From NCBI RefSeq assembly GCF_014170335.1, contig NZ_LZZS01000033.1, forward strand, positions 62,001-126,000: a DNA stretch of 64,000 bases, written 5' to 3'. The notes under the pieces were generated by a model. That model did no database searches. It was not told the DNA's origin and saw nothing but the letters and a program-made list of their open reading frames with translations. Below, in pieces: positions 8,866-17,417 of the stretch (its first letter is position 1; every line of letters begins with the position of its first letter). The DNA is from Achromobacter sp. UMC46. GTDB lineage: Bacteria; Pseudomonadota; Gammaproteobacteria; Burkholderiales; Burkholderiaceae_B. Position numbers and translations under genes: made by a program.

Positions 8866-11658
8866 ATGAACATGCCGTCAATCGCGCGGATTCCCATCGC
8901 CGACGTGAGCGAAGGGCGCGCCGTGGCGTCGGTGTGCTGTTATTGTGGCACGGGCTGCGGCGTACGCGTCCACGTGCGGGATGGCGCCGTGCTGCGCGTC
9001 GAGGGCGACCCGACGCATCCCGCCAACCACGGAAAGCTGTGCAGCAAGGGGTTGGCGCTGGGCGACACGGTACGCCGCGACGGCGCGCGCGTACTGTCGG
9101 CGCAATGGCGCGAGGCGCGCGGCCAGCCGATGCGGGACATCGGGCTGGGGCAGGCGCTGGATATCGCGGCCGAGACGCTGGCCCGCGTGATCCGGTCGCA
9201 TGGCCCCGACGCGGTGGGTTTCTACCTGTCGGGCCAGTTGCTGACCGAGGACTACGCCGTCTTCAACAAGCTGGCGCGTGCGCTGGCCGGCACCAACAAT
9301 ATCGACACCAATTCCCGCCTGTGCATGTCCAGCGCGGTGTCGGGCTACAAGCGCACGCTGGGCGCGGACGCGCCGCCCGCCTGCTATGAAGACCTGGAAC
9401 TGGCGGATACCGTGCTGATCGCCGGCTCCAACATGGCTTACGCGCACCCCGTGCTGTTCCGCCGCCTGGAGGCGGCGCGGGCGCGCCGCCCGGGCATGAA
9501 GGTGATCGCGGTGGACCCCCGGCGCACGGACACGGCCGCGTTCGCGGACCTGCATCTGGCGATCGCGCCGGGCACCGACGTGGCCCTGTTTCTCGCCATA
9601 CTGCATGTCATGGTGCGCGAAGGCCTGATCGACACCGACTACATCCAACGCCACACCGAAGGCTTCGAGGCGTTGCGGGCGCGCGTGGACGCGTATCCGC
9701 CGCAAGCGGCGCAGCGCATTTGCGGCGTGCCCGCGCAGGACATCATCCAGGCGGCCCGCTGGTTCGGCGGCGCGCAGGCGGCGCTGTCCCTGTACACGAT
9801 GGGGCTGAACCAGTCCACCAGCGGCACCGACAAGAACGCCGCGTTGATCCATCTGCATCTGGCGACGGGCCAGATCGGCAAGCCGGGCGCGGGCCCGTTT
9901 TCCCTGACGGGCCAGCCCAATGCGATGGGCGGCCGCGAGGCCGGTGGCATGGCCACCTTGCTGCCGGGCCATCGGGACCCGGGAAGTGCCTTGGACCGCG
10001 CCGACGTGGCCGCGCTGTGGGGCGTGGACAAGTTGCCCGACGCGCCGGGCACGACGGCGCTGGACATGTTCGACGCCGTCCTGGAAGGGCACATCAAGGT
10101 GCTGTGGATCGCGGCAACCAACCCCGCGCAGTCGCTGCCGGACCAGGCGCGCGTGCGCGCAGCGCTTGCGCGCGCCGAATGCGTCATCGTGCAAGAGGCG
10201 TTCGCGGGCACCGAGACGCTGGCCTATGCCGACCTGGTGCTGCCCGCCGCGACGTGGCCGGAGAAGTCCGGCACGGTGACAAATTCCGAACGCCGCGTGA
10301 GCCGCGTGCAGGCAGCCATCACGCCGCCCGGCGACGCGCAGCCGGATTGGCGGCTGGCGCAGGCGGTGGCGCAGCGGCTGGCCGCCCGCATCGCGCCGGA
10401 CAAGGCGGCGCGGTTCGCGTATGGCGATGAAAGCGAGGTGTTCGCGGAACACGCCCGCATGACCGCGGGGCGCGATCTGGACTACAGCGCGTTGGACTAC
10501 GGCGTCCTGGGCCGCGACGGGCCGCAGCAATGGCCTTACCGCGCGGGGCGCGGCACGGCGCGGCTGTACGCCGATGGTGTGTTCCCCACGCCCAGCGGCC
10601 GCGCCCGCTTTTGCGACGTGGACTATCGGCCGCCGGCCGACGAAGTGACGTCCGAATTCCCGCTGCGGCTGACGACGGGCCGCCTGCGCGACCATTGGCA
10701 CACGATGGCGCGCACGGCGCTTGCCGGCGCATTGACGCAGCATGTCGAAGAGCCGTGGGTGTCGATGCATCCGGACGATATGCGCCGGCTGAAACTGGAA
10801 GCGGGCGCGCTTGCGCGGCTGCGTTCTCGACGCGGCAGCGTCGTGCTGCCGGTGCGCGAAGACGACGGCATGCAGCCCGGGCAGGCCTTTCTGCCCATGC
10901 ATTGGGGCAGCGCTTTCATGGCGGGCCTGGGCGTCAATGCGTTGACGAGTCCGGCGACCGACCCGGTGTCGCGTCAGCCCGAGCTGAAGTTCAGTGCCAT
11001 TTCCGCCGAGCCCGCCGGCTTGGCGTGGCAGGCGGCGGGGTGGCTGCAAGGCGATGGCGCGGCCCTGCGCGCGCGCCTCGCGCCATGGCTGCGCCGATTC
11101 GATTACGCGGTGGTGCTGCCCGTCGGCGCCGGCGGGGTGCGGATCCGCCTGGCAACCGATGCCTTGCCGGGGCCGGCGCTTCTGGCCGAGTTGGCGGACG
11201 CGCTCGGCCTGGGCCGTGCCGATGTGGTGTTCGATGATCCCGCGCAGGGCAGGATGCGCCGGGTGGCGGTGGAGCAGGGCGCGTTGCGCGCCTTTCTGCT
11301 GGCCGGCGACTTGCGCGCGCAGGACGCGCTGCTGTCCTGGGCGGCAGGTGCGGCGGCGCCCGCCAGCGTATCCGCCTTGCTGACGGGGCGGGAGGCAGGG
11401 GCCGCAAGGTCGCGCACCGTCTGCGTCTGCAATGGCGTCAGCGAGGCGGCCATCATGGTGGGCATCGGGCGCGGTTGCGACGTGGCGGCGCTGAAATCCA
11501 CGCTGGGCTGCGGCACGGGCTGCGGTTCCTGCGTGCCGGAAATCCAATCGTTGGTCGCCCGGATACCGGCCGCCGCGGTCACGAACGGACATGCGCTGGG
11601 CACGGCAACCGGTGTAGTATCAAGCCAGCCGTCGCGGGTAGCGGGCGGCGTTTTCTGA
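8866..11658 (+). CDS. nasA: assimilatory nitrate reductase catalytic subunit with C-terminal [2Fe-2S] BFD-like domain
   Basis: Cytoplasmic molybdopterin enzyme reducing nitrate to nitrite, 930 residues. The N-terminal [4Fe-4S] motif has Cys24, Cys27, Cys31 and Cys59. The molybdopterin oxidoreductase body follows (SGQLLTEDYAVFNKLARAL, GLNQSTSGTDKNAALIHLHL), then the dinucleotide-binding domain near 650-760. The last 90 residues contain CVCNGVSEAAI and GCGTGCGSC, a BFD-like [2Fe-2S] domain seen in Klebsiella-type NasA and in NirB. It is the last gene of the nrtABC-flavoprotein-nasA operon; no nitrite reductase follows. Confidence 0.95.
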   Translation: MNMPSIARIPIADVSEGRAVASVCCYCGTGCGVRVHVRDGAVLRVEGDPTHPANHGKLCSKGLALGDTVRRDGARVLSAQWREARGQPMRDIGLGQALDIAAETLARVIRSHGPDAVGFYLSGQLLTEDYAVFNKLARALAGTNNIDTNSRLCMSSAVSGYKRTLGADAPPACYEDLELADTVLIAGSNMAYAHPVLFRRLEAARARRPGMKVIAVDPRRTDTAAFADLHLAIAPGTDVALFLAILHVMVREGLIDTDYIQRHTEGFEALRARVDAYPPQAAQRICGVPAQDIIQAARWFGGAQAALSLYTMGLNQSTSGTDKNAALIHLHLATGQIGKPGAGPFSLTGQPNAMGGREAGGMATLLPGHRDPGSALDRADVAALWGVDKLPDAPGTTALDMFDAVLEGHIKVLWIAATNPAQSLPDQARVRAALARAECVIVQEAFAGTETLAYADLVLPAATWPEKSGTVTNSERRVSRVQAAITPPGDAQPDWRLAQAVAQRLAARIAPDKAARFAYGDESEVFAEHARMTAGRDLDYSALDYGVLGRDGPQQWPYRAGRGTARLYADGVFPTPSGRARFCDVDYRPPADEVTSEFPLRLTTGRLRDHWHTMARTALAGALTQHVEEPWVSMHPDDMRRLKLEAGALARLRSRRGSVVLPVREDDGMQPGQAFLPMHWGSAFMAGLGVNALTSPATDPVSRQPELKFSAISAEPAGLAWQAAGWLQGDGAALRARLAPWLRRFDYAVVLPVGAGGVRIRLATDALPGPALLAELADALGLGRADVVFDDPAQGRMRRVAVEQGALRAFLLAGDLRAQDALLSWAAGAAAPASVSALLTGREAGAARSRTVCVCNGVSEAAIMVGIGRGCDVAALKSTLGCGTGCGSCVPEIQSLVARIPAAAVTNGHALGTATGVVSSQPSRVAGGVF

Positions 11659-11673
11659 TTTCTGGAGTGGCTT

Positions 11674-12405
11674 GTGACGATGCGAAAAATGGCATCCCTG
11701 ATTTTGGCGGCTGGCGCGTTGGGCGCGGCCGCTTCGGCGCAGGCTGGCGTGTGCGATGCGCAATTCATGCATGACGGCGGCGCGGTGCAATTGACCGGTT
11801 CGGGCAATCTGTCGCTGGGTGCTGACCTGACCTTCGCCGAAGTTACAAAAAGCAATGGCGACAACTGCCGCGCGCGCGTGCAGGGCGTGGCCACCTTCGG
11901 CTACGCCGGTTTGCCGCCCGGGAAATCCAAACTGGACTACCTGATGACGGTGAAGGGCGGCCAGGCCACCTTCCTGAAATACGCCAGCGCGGGCGAAGCC
12001 CCGAAGCCTTCCGAAGGCCAGTTCGACTTGCGCATGCTGGGCCTGTTCGCCTACGACGGCAAGCTCAATGCCGGCCAGAAATTGCCCGGTTCGTCGTTCC
12101 GCTTGAAGATCGGCAAGGAGGCGCCGGTGGGCGGTCAGCCCAGCACCACAGTGCGCATCGGCGAGAAGTCCGTGGGCCAGAAGACGCCGCTGAAAACCGC
12201 ACTGGGCCAGCAGTCCTGCCATCCCATCACGTATTCGCGCAATTCCGATCCTACGATGGCCACCTTCCAGGGCCTGACGATTCCGATTCCCGGCATGAAC
12301 ACGACGGTCACCGACTGGTACTGCCCGGCGGTGAATCTGGTGATGAAGCAGGACATCGATCAGGGCGGCGTGAAGTCAGCCGTTGAAATTACGCAGATCA
12401 AGTAG
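11674..12405 (+). CDS. secreted protein of unknown function
   Basis: I do not recognise this family. The 243-residue product starts with a classical signal peptide (MTMRKMASLILAAGALGAAASAQA, probable cleavage after AQA), so the mature protein should be periplasmic or secreted. The mature part is rich in Gly, Lys and Thr and contains four Cys (in GVCDAQF, DNCRARV, QQSCHPI and DWYCPAV), which could form two disulfides. The GTG at 11674 lies six bases after GGAG; an ATG six bases further is a possible alternative. It starts 15 bases after nasA and may be read through from that operon, but nothing links it to nitrate. Confidence 0.75.
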   Translation: MTMRKMASLILAAGALGAAASAQAGVCDAQFMHDGGAVQLTGSGNLSLGADLTFAEVTKSNGDNCRARVQGVATFGYAGLPPGKSKLDYLMTVKGGQATFLKYASAGEAPKPSEGQFDLRMLGLFAYDGKLNAGQKLPGSSFRLKIGKEAPVGGQPSTTVRIGEKSVGQKTPLKTALGQQSCHPITYSRNSDPTMATFQGLTIPIPGMNTTVTDWYCPAVNLVMKQDIDQGGVKSAVEITQIK

Positions 12406-12488
12406 CACACGGTAGCAAGCACGTCATGCAGCGGGCATGGCGGCTGGTATGATGGTTTTGTCATAGACACACAACAGGAGCTCAAAAA

Positions 12489-12806
12489 ATGGCCACGAGA
12501 AAATCCGAAGAAGTCGCAAAAGAAAAACTCATCGACAGTGTCAAGACCAGTTTGAATGACGCGGAAAGCCTGCTGCGCGAAGCGGCCGGCACCACCGGCG
12601 AAAAGGCAAACGAATTGCGCGAGCGCGCCATGACGTCGCTCAAGCGCACGCGCGAAGCCCTTTACGAGGCGCAAGACGCCGTGCTGGAACGCGGCCGCAA
12701 AGCCGCCCGCGCCACGGACGACTACGTGCACGACAATCCCTGGCAAGCCATCGGCATCGCGGGCGTGACCGGCCTGCTGCTCGGCTTGCTGATCAGCCGC
12801 CGCTGA
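12489..12806 (+). CDS. DUF883 family protein (ElaB/YqjD-like)
   Basis: A 105-residue protein of the ElaB/YqjD/YgaM family. Residues 1-80 are charged and helical. The C-terminus has the conserved DNPWQAIGIAGVTGLLLGLLISRR, a single membrane anchor that places the protein on the inner membrane; E. coli relatives tether ribosomes there in stationary phase. AGGAG precedes the ATG. It begins a three-gene group with the two following genes, the same order as E. coli yqjD-yqjE-yqjK. Confidence 0.88.
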   Translation: MATRKSEEVAKEKLIDSVKTSLNDAESLLREAAGTTGEKANELRERAMTSLKRTREALYEAQDAVLERGRKAARATDDYVHDNPWQAIGIAGVTGLLLGLLISRR

Positions 12807-12875
12807 TAAGGCTTGAACGTCCGGGCGGGCAGCGCCGGCCATGTGCCGCGTTGCCCGCCCGGCGTTCTTGACGCC

Positions 12876-13292
12876 ATGGGTCTACGAAAATCTGTTTTCG
12901 GAGTTGCGTCCAGCCTGGTCGGGCTGACGCGCACGCGCCTGGAGTTGCTGGCCCTTGAGGCCGCCGATGAAAAGGCACGCTTGCTCAAGTTGCTGGGCAT
13001 GGCCTTTGCCGCGCTGCTGTTCCTGACGCTGGCGGTGCTGGTGTTCACGGTGACGGTGGCGGTGCTGTTCTGGCCGACCGAAGACCGCTATCTGGCCTTG
13101 GGCCTGCTGGCGGCTTTCTACGGCATCGTCGGCCTTGGGCTGCTGCTGGCGGTACGCCATGGTCTCGTGTACGGCGCGCCGCCGTTCGCGGCCACCCTGG
13201 AAGAGCTGAGCCGCGATGCGGAACTGCTGGAACGGGTCCGCGATGCGCAGGACGACGACGACGCGCCGGCACGCCGGCGCCAGGAGGACTGA
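12876..13292 (+). CDS. phage holin family / YqjE-like membrane protein
   Basis: A 138-residue protein with an amphipathic N-terminus (VGLTRTRLELLALEAADEKARLLKLL) and two membrane segments (about residues 45-70 and 75-100), then an acidic tail. This is the YqjE pattern, assigned in databases to the phage-holin superfamily although no lytic role is implied here. The ATG at 12876 gives the typical MGLRKSVFGVASS start; a longer in-frame start at 12813 has no support. It is the middle gene of the yqjD-yqjE-yqjK-like group. Confidence 0.8.
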   Translation: MGLRKSVFGVASSLVGLTRTRLELLALEAADEKARLLKLLGMAFAALLFLTLAVLVFTVTVAVLFWPTEDRYLALGLLAAFYGIVGLGLLLAVRHGLVYGAPPFAATLEELSRDAELLERVRDAQDDDDAPARRRQED

Positions 13293-13295
13293 GCC

Positions 13296-13658
13296 ATGTC
13301 GAAAAGGTCTCCTACCGTCGATCGCGCCGTCCGCATCGAACTGCTGCGCGCCCGCGCCGCCATCGAACGCGAATCGCTGGCGCAAAGCATCGTGACCACC
13401 GGCCGCAGGCTGGAGCCGTCTGCGATCATCCGGGGCTTGCTGCCCCGGTTGGCCTCGGGCGGCGCGTCGCGCTGGGCGTTGCAGGCGATCACGCTGGCCC
13501 GGCGCTATCCGCTGGTCAGTTCGTCGTTGTCCACGCTGCTCATGCGGGGCGGCAAACGGTTCAAGCTGCTGAAGATCGCCGGCGGCGCACTGGTGGGCTG
13601 GCAGCTGTACAAGCTGTGGCAAAGCTCGAAAGAGGATGGCGAGTCGGACGCGCGTTAG
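13296..13658 (+). CDS. YqjK-like protein
   Basis: A basic 120-residue protein whose N-terminus (RIELLRARAAIERESLAQSI) resembles YqjK-type proteins. It has a weakly hydrophobic segment near residues 95-110 (KIAGGALVGWQLYKLW). It starts 3 bases after the YqjE-like gene. Its last codons and stop (GAC GCG CGT TAG) are the first unit of a 14-base tandem repeat, so the end of this gene has been part of a repeat expansion. Family assignment rests mainly on gene order and size. Confidence 0.65.
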   Translation: MSKRSPTVDRAVRIELLRARAAIERESLAQSIVTTGRRLEPSAIIRGLLPRLASGGASRWALQAITLARRYPLVSSSLSTLLMRGGKRFKLLKIAGGALVGWQLYKLWQSSKEDGESDAR

Positions 13659-13702
13659 CAGACGCGCGTTAGCAGACACGCGTTAGCAGACGCGCGTTAG
13701 CA
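13647..13702. repeat. four 14-base tandem repeats at a gene end
   Basis: GACGCGCGTTAGCA occurs at 13647-13660, 13661-13674, 13675-13688 (one change, GACAC) and 13689-13702. The first copy contains the stop codon of the YqjK-like gene. The array ends four bases before an intrinsic terminator. Replication slippage is the simplest origin. Confidence 0.9.
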
Positions 13703-13705
13703 AAC

Positions 13706-13744
13706 AAAAACCCCGGCCAGTTCACATCGCAGGCCGGGGTTTTT
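13706..13744. terminator. bidirectional intrinsic terminator
   Basis: AAAAACCCCGGCC (from 13706) pairs with GGCCGGGGTTTTT (to 13744), giving an eight-base GC stem flanked by five A-T pairs, with a 13-base loop. The T run on each strand suits termination of both the rightward yqj-like group and leftward ubiD, whose stop is at 13772. Confidence 0.92.
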
Positions 13745-13771
13745 ATTTGCGGTGGCGGTTGTCCGCCGCCG

Positions 13772-15367
13772 TCACAGGCCCAGTTGGCCCCACAGGTCGT
13801 CCACGCGCTTCTTGACGTCGGCATCCATCGTGATGGGGGTACCCCATTCGCGATGGGTTTCGCCGGGCCATTTGTTGGTGGCGTCCAGGCCCATCTTGCC
13901 GCCCAGTCCGGACACGGGCGAGGCGAAGTCCAGATAGTCGATGGGGGTGTTCTCGACCAGCAGCGTGTCGCGCACCGGATCCATGCGCGTGGTCATCGCC
14001 CACACCACTTCCTTCCAGTCGCGCGGGTCGATGTCTTCGTCGACCACCACGATGAACTTGGTATACATGAACTGGCGCAGGATGCTCCACAGGCCGAACA
14101 TGACGCGCTTTGCGTGCCCCGCGTACTGCTTGCGGATCGACACCACGGCCAACCGGTAGCTGCACCCTTCGGGCGGCAGGTAGAAGTCCACGATCTCGGG
14201 CAGCTGGCGGCGCAGCAAGGGCACGAACACTTCGTTCAGCGCCACGCCCAGCACCGCGGGCTCGTCCGGCGGCTTGCCGGTGTAGGTCGAGTGGTAGATC
14301 GGGTTGCGGCGCATGGTGATGCGCTCAACCGTGAACACGGGGAACCAGTCCTGCTCGTTGTAGTAGCCGGTGTGGTCGCCGTAGGGGCCTTCCAGCGCCA
14401 TCTCGTAGTCGGTGTTGGCCGGCGGGTTGACGCCTTCGGGCACCACGGGCTTGACGGCGCGCGGGTCGGACGACGGCAGCAGATGGCCCTCAAGCACGAT
14501 CTCGGCCCAGGCGGGCACCGACAGGTTGCTGCCCAGCGCCTGAGCCACTTCCGTGCGGGAACCGCGCAGCAGGCCGGCGAACTGATATTCGGACAGGCTG
14601 TCGGGCACCGGCGTGACGGCGCCCAGCGTAGTGGCCGGGTCGGCGCCCAGCGCGACGGCGATGGGGAAGGGCGTGCCCGGATTGGCCAGCGCATGGTCAC
14701 GGAAATCCAGCGCGCCGCCGCGGTGCGACAGCCAGCGCATGATCAGCTTGTTCGGCCCCAGCAATTGCTGGCGATAGATGCCCAGGTTCTGCCGCTTGGC
14801 GTTGGGGCCGCGCGTGATCACCAGGCCCCAGGTCAGGAGCGGGGCCACGTCGCCGGGCCAGCAGGTCTGGATCGGCAGGCGGGTCAGGTCCACGTCCTTG
14901 CCTTCCCAGACCACTTCCTGGCAAGCCGGGCTTTTGACGTTCTTGGGGCTCATGTCCCACAAGGCGGCCTTCAGCATCGATACCTTGGCCAGCGCGTCGC
15001 GCAGGCCCTTGGGCGCTTCGGGTTCGCGCAGGGACGCCAGCAGTTCGCCGATGTCGCGCAGCGCGCTGACGTTGTCGGCGCCCATGCCGCGCGCCACGCG
15101 CGAGGGGGTGCCGAACAGATTGGTAAGCACCGGCATCTGCGCGGGTTGGCCGTCATGCTGGGCTTTTTCGAACAGCAGGGCCGGGCCCTCGGCGCGCAGG
15201 ACGCGGTCGGAAATTTCGGTCATTTCCAGCCGCGTCGACACCGGAGCGGCAATGCGTTTCAGGTCGCCCATCCGTTCAAGTTGAGCGAGGAAGTCTCTAA
15301 GGTCGCGGTATTTCACTACAGATCCCAGCGATTTGGTTACATTTTGGGGTGAAAGAGAGGTTAACAT
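13772..15367 (-). CDS. ubiD: 4-hydroxy-3-polyprenylbenzoate decarboxylase (UbiD)
   Basis: Prenylated-FMN-dependent decarboxylase of ubiquinone synthesis, 531 residues from the chosen start. It has the UbiD opening [21 protein letters not shown] and the conserved [17 protein letters not shown] region ([16 protein letters not shown]). The prenyl-FMN and metal region shows [15 protein letters not shown], and near the C-terminus are [25 protein letters not shown] and MGLDATNKW. The ATG at 15365-15367 follows GAGGGAG and was chosen for its ribosome-binding site. A GTG at 15314-15316 would give the shorter, more typical VKYRDLRDF start. UbiX, which makes the cofactor, is not in the window. Confidence 0.93.
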   Translation of the reverse strand: MLTSLSPQNVTKSLGSVVKYRDLRDFLAQLERMGDLKRIAAPVSTRLEMTEISDRVLRAEGPALLFEKAQHDGQPAQMPVLTNLFGTPSRVARGMGADNVSALRDIGELLASLREPEAPKGLRDALAKVSMLKAALWDMSPKNVKSPACQEVVWEGKDVDLTRLPIQTCWPGDVAPLLTWGLVITRGPNAKRQNLGIYRQQLLGPNKLIMRWLSHRGGALDFRDHALANPGTPFPIAVALGADPATTLGAVTPVPDSLSEYQFAGLLRGSRTEVAQALGSNLSVPAWAEIVLEGHLLPSSDPRAVKPVVPEGVNPPANTDYEMALEGPYGDHTGYYNEQDWFPVFTVERITMRRNPIYHSTYTGKPPDEPAVLGVALNEVFVPLLRRQLPEIVDFYLPPEGCSYRLAVVSIRKQYAGHAKRVMFGLWSILRQFMYTKFIVVVDEDIDPRDWKEVVWAMTTRMDPVRDTLLVENTPIDYLDFASPVSGLGGKMGLDATNKWPGETHREWGTPITMDADVKKRVDDLWGQLGL

Positions 15368-15398
15368 TGACTCCCTCTTTTTCACGCAGGAGGTTTTT

Positions 15399-16217
15399 AT
15401 GCCCGATGCGTCAGTGGCCAGCCTGTTCAGGAACATGGCCCAAGGAGTGCACCAATATCTTGCCGAGTCCTTGCGTATCTGCTCAGTCTATCTGGGCATC
15501 GCGGTGATTGTGACGGTAAGCATGGGATTTGCCTTGCCTGGTTTGCGCGATCAGGCATTGCAAGTGCACAAAGCCTTGTTGACCGCCCTAGCGCCTTCAT
15601 CCATGCAAGCCGGCACCGAATCCGATGTCGGTTCCGAATTGGGTTCCGACACTGCGTCGGCAATTGCCATGGCCGTACCAACCGCTCCCGCCAGCAATGC
15701 CACCGGCATGCTGGGGCCGGCCCGCGTCGCGCCTCCGGTACCGAAGAAGCCCGCCACGGTGGCGACCGGTCCGCAGGCGGAAGCGTTGCGCAACTATATC
15801 TCGCGCAAATACAAGGTGGCGTATGACGCCACCGGTCCGCTGCTGAACACCGTGTACAAGGTCAGCCGCGAAAAGCAGCTTGACCCCTTGCTGGTCCTGG
15901 CCGTGATCGCCATCGAGTCCCGCTACAACCCGTTGGCCGAAAGCCATGTGGGCGCGCAGGGCCTGATGCAGGTGATGACCAGCGTGCACCAGGAGAAGTT
16001 CGACGCCGTCGGCAAGACCGCGCTGGATCCGATCGCCAATATCAGCGTCGGGGCCACGATCTTGCGCGACTGCATCAACCGCCGCGGTTCCATCGATGGC
16101 GGCCTGGCCTGCTACGTGGGTTCCACGGGGCCGGACGACAACGGCTACGGCGCCAAGGTGCAAGCCGAACGCCGGCGCCTGGCGTTGGCATCCGGCATCG
16201 CACTGGCCCGGGACTAA
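15399..16217 (+). CDS. lytic transglycosylase, SLT domain, membrane-anchored
   Basis: A 272-residue predicted peptidoglycan-cleaving enzyme. One membrane segment lies near residues 28-50 ([20 protein letters not shown]), then a Ser/Ala/Pro-rich linker. An SLT domain follows from about residue 135, with the catalytic Glu in [14 protein letters not shown] and the GAQGLMQVM motif. The ATG at 15399 follows GCAGGAGG, a strong site, so the longer frame starting at 15333 is rejected. Its start is only 31 bases from the ubiD start on the other strand, and its stop overlaps the stop of the convergent aminotransferase. Confidence 0.88.
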   Translation: MPDASVASLFRNMAQGVHQYLAESLRICSVYLGIAVIVTVSMGFALPGLRDQALQVHKALLTALAPSSMQAGTESDVGSELGSDTASAIAMAVPTAPASNATGMLGPARVAPPVPKKPATVATGPQAEALRNYISRKYKVAYDATGPLLNTVYKVSREKQLDPLLVLAVIAIESRYNPLAESHVGAQGLMQVMTSVHQEKFDAVGKTALDPIANISVGATILRDCINRRGSIDGGLACYVGSTGPDDNGYGAKVQAERRRLALASGIALARD

Positions 16218-17374
16218 GCCCGCAGCAGTGTTCCGATGCGGGCCACGGCCTCTTCCAGCCGGTCCAGGCCCGTGGCATACGAAAAGCGCATGGTGTGGCT
16301 GCCGTGGGCCGGTCCGAAGTCCAGGCCGGGCACGGCGGCGACGCCGGCTTCCAGCAGCAGGCGCTGCGAAAACGTGGAACTGTCCATGCCCAGGCTGGCG
16401 ATGTCGGCGTAGATGTAGAACGCGCCGTCCGGCTTGACCGGCACCTGGATGCCCAGCCGCTCGAATTCGGGCAGCAGGTAGTCGCGGCGTTGCTTGAAGG
16501 CTTCGCGGCGATGCTCGAAGGTCTTCAACGCCTGTTCCGTGAAGCAGGCCAGGGCGGCGTGCTGGGCGAGCGTGGGCGCGCAGATCTGCAAGCTGGCGGC
16601 GATCTTCTCCACCGGGGCCACCATGTCCTCGGGCACGATCATCCAGCCCAGGCGCCAGCCCGTCATATGGAAATACTTCGAGAAGCTGTTGATGATGATG
16701 ACATCGTCGTCCAGCGTCAGCGCGGAGCGCGCTTCGCCCTCATACGACAGGCCCAGGTAGATTTCGTCGACGATGGCGAAGCCGCCGCGCTGGCGGACCT
16801 GCGCCAGCAGGTCGGCCAGTTCGTCCGGGGCGATCGACGTGCCGGTGGGGTTGCTGGGCGAGGCCACCATGACGCCTTGCGTGGCCGGGGACCAGTTCCG
16901 CGCCACGTCCTGGGCCGACAACTGGAAACGTTTTTCCGCCGAGCTGGGAATCAGGCGCGGCACGCCGCCGGCCGCCAGCACGAAATTGCTGTTGGCGGGG
17001 TAGGACGGGTCCGGCATCAGCACTTCGCCGCCGCTGTTGACCAGCGCCGCGCAGGCCAGCGTCAGCGCGCCAGAAGCGCCCGCGGTGACAATGACGCGCG
17101 CCGGACTGATCCGGGCGCCGAACTTGTCATGGTAGAACTGCGCGATGGCTTCACGCAGCGGCATCAGGCCGGCGGGCGGGCTGTAGCCGCTCAGGCCGGC
17201 GCGGGCCGCGCGCTCCAGCGCTTCCACGACCTGAGGGGGCGCGGTAAAGTCCGGTTCGCCGATGCCCAGGCTGATAATGTCTTTACCTGCCGCTTGCAGC
17301 GCCTGCCCTTGCTTGAAGAGTTCCACTGCGTGGAAAGTCAGAAAATCATGGGTGCGCGTGGCAAGGCGGGGCAT
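16214..17374 (-). CDS. pyridoxal-phosphate aminotransferase, class I/II
   Basis: A 386-residue aspartate-aminotransferase-fold enzyme; the exact substrate cannot be read from sequence. Visible features are ISLGIGEPDFTAPP near the N-terminus, the nucleotide-loop VTAGASGALTLA, SPSNPTGT, FAIVDEIYLGLSYEG and the PLP lysine in NSFSKYFHMTGWRLGW. The C-terminal arginine region is MRFSYATGLDRLEEA. The ATG at 17372-17374 gives MPRLATRTHDF, which aligns with the family start; an upstream in-frame ATG at 17417-17419 overlaps the start of the divergent gene. Confidence 0.88.
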   Translation of the reverse strand: MPRLATRTHDFLTFHAVELFKQGQALQAAGKDIISLGIGEPDFTAPPQVVEALERAARAGLSGYSPPAGLMPLREAIAQFYHDKFGARISPARVIVTAGASGALTLACAALVNSGGEVLMPDPSYPANSNFVLAAGGVPRLIPSSAEKRFQLSAQDVARNWSPATQGVMVASPSNPTGTSIAPDELADLLAQVRQRGGFAIVDEIYLGLSYEGEARSALTLDDDVIIINSFSKYFHMTGWRLGWMIVPEDMVAPVEKIAASLQICAPTLAQHAALACFTEQALKTFEHRREAFKQRRDYLLPEFERLGIQVPVKPDGAFYIYADIASLGMDSSTFSQRLLLEAGVAAVPGLDFGPAHGSHTMRFSYATGLDRLEEAVARIGTLLRA

Positions 17375-17417
17375 TGGATTCTCGAAAGCGTTTTGTAGCG
17401 GAAAAGGAATTGTAGTC

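Noticed and set aside
8878-11592. A 904-codon open frame opposite nasA
   Set aside because: It is the antisense shadow of a GC-rich gene: low-complexity, His/Arg/Gln-rich product with no motif, while the plus strand carries all NasA signatures.
12876-13292. Holin-like protein as evidence of a prophage
   Set aside because: The gene sits in the chromosomal yqjD-yqjE-yqjK order and no phage genes are nearby.
13647-13702. Tandem repeats as a CRISPR array
   Set aside because: Units are 14 bases and contiguous with no spacers; no cas genes are present. The same holds for the 12-base array at 57911.
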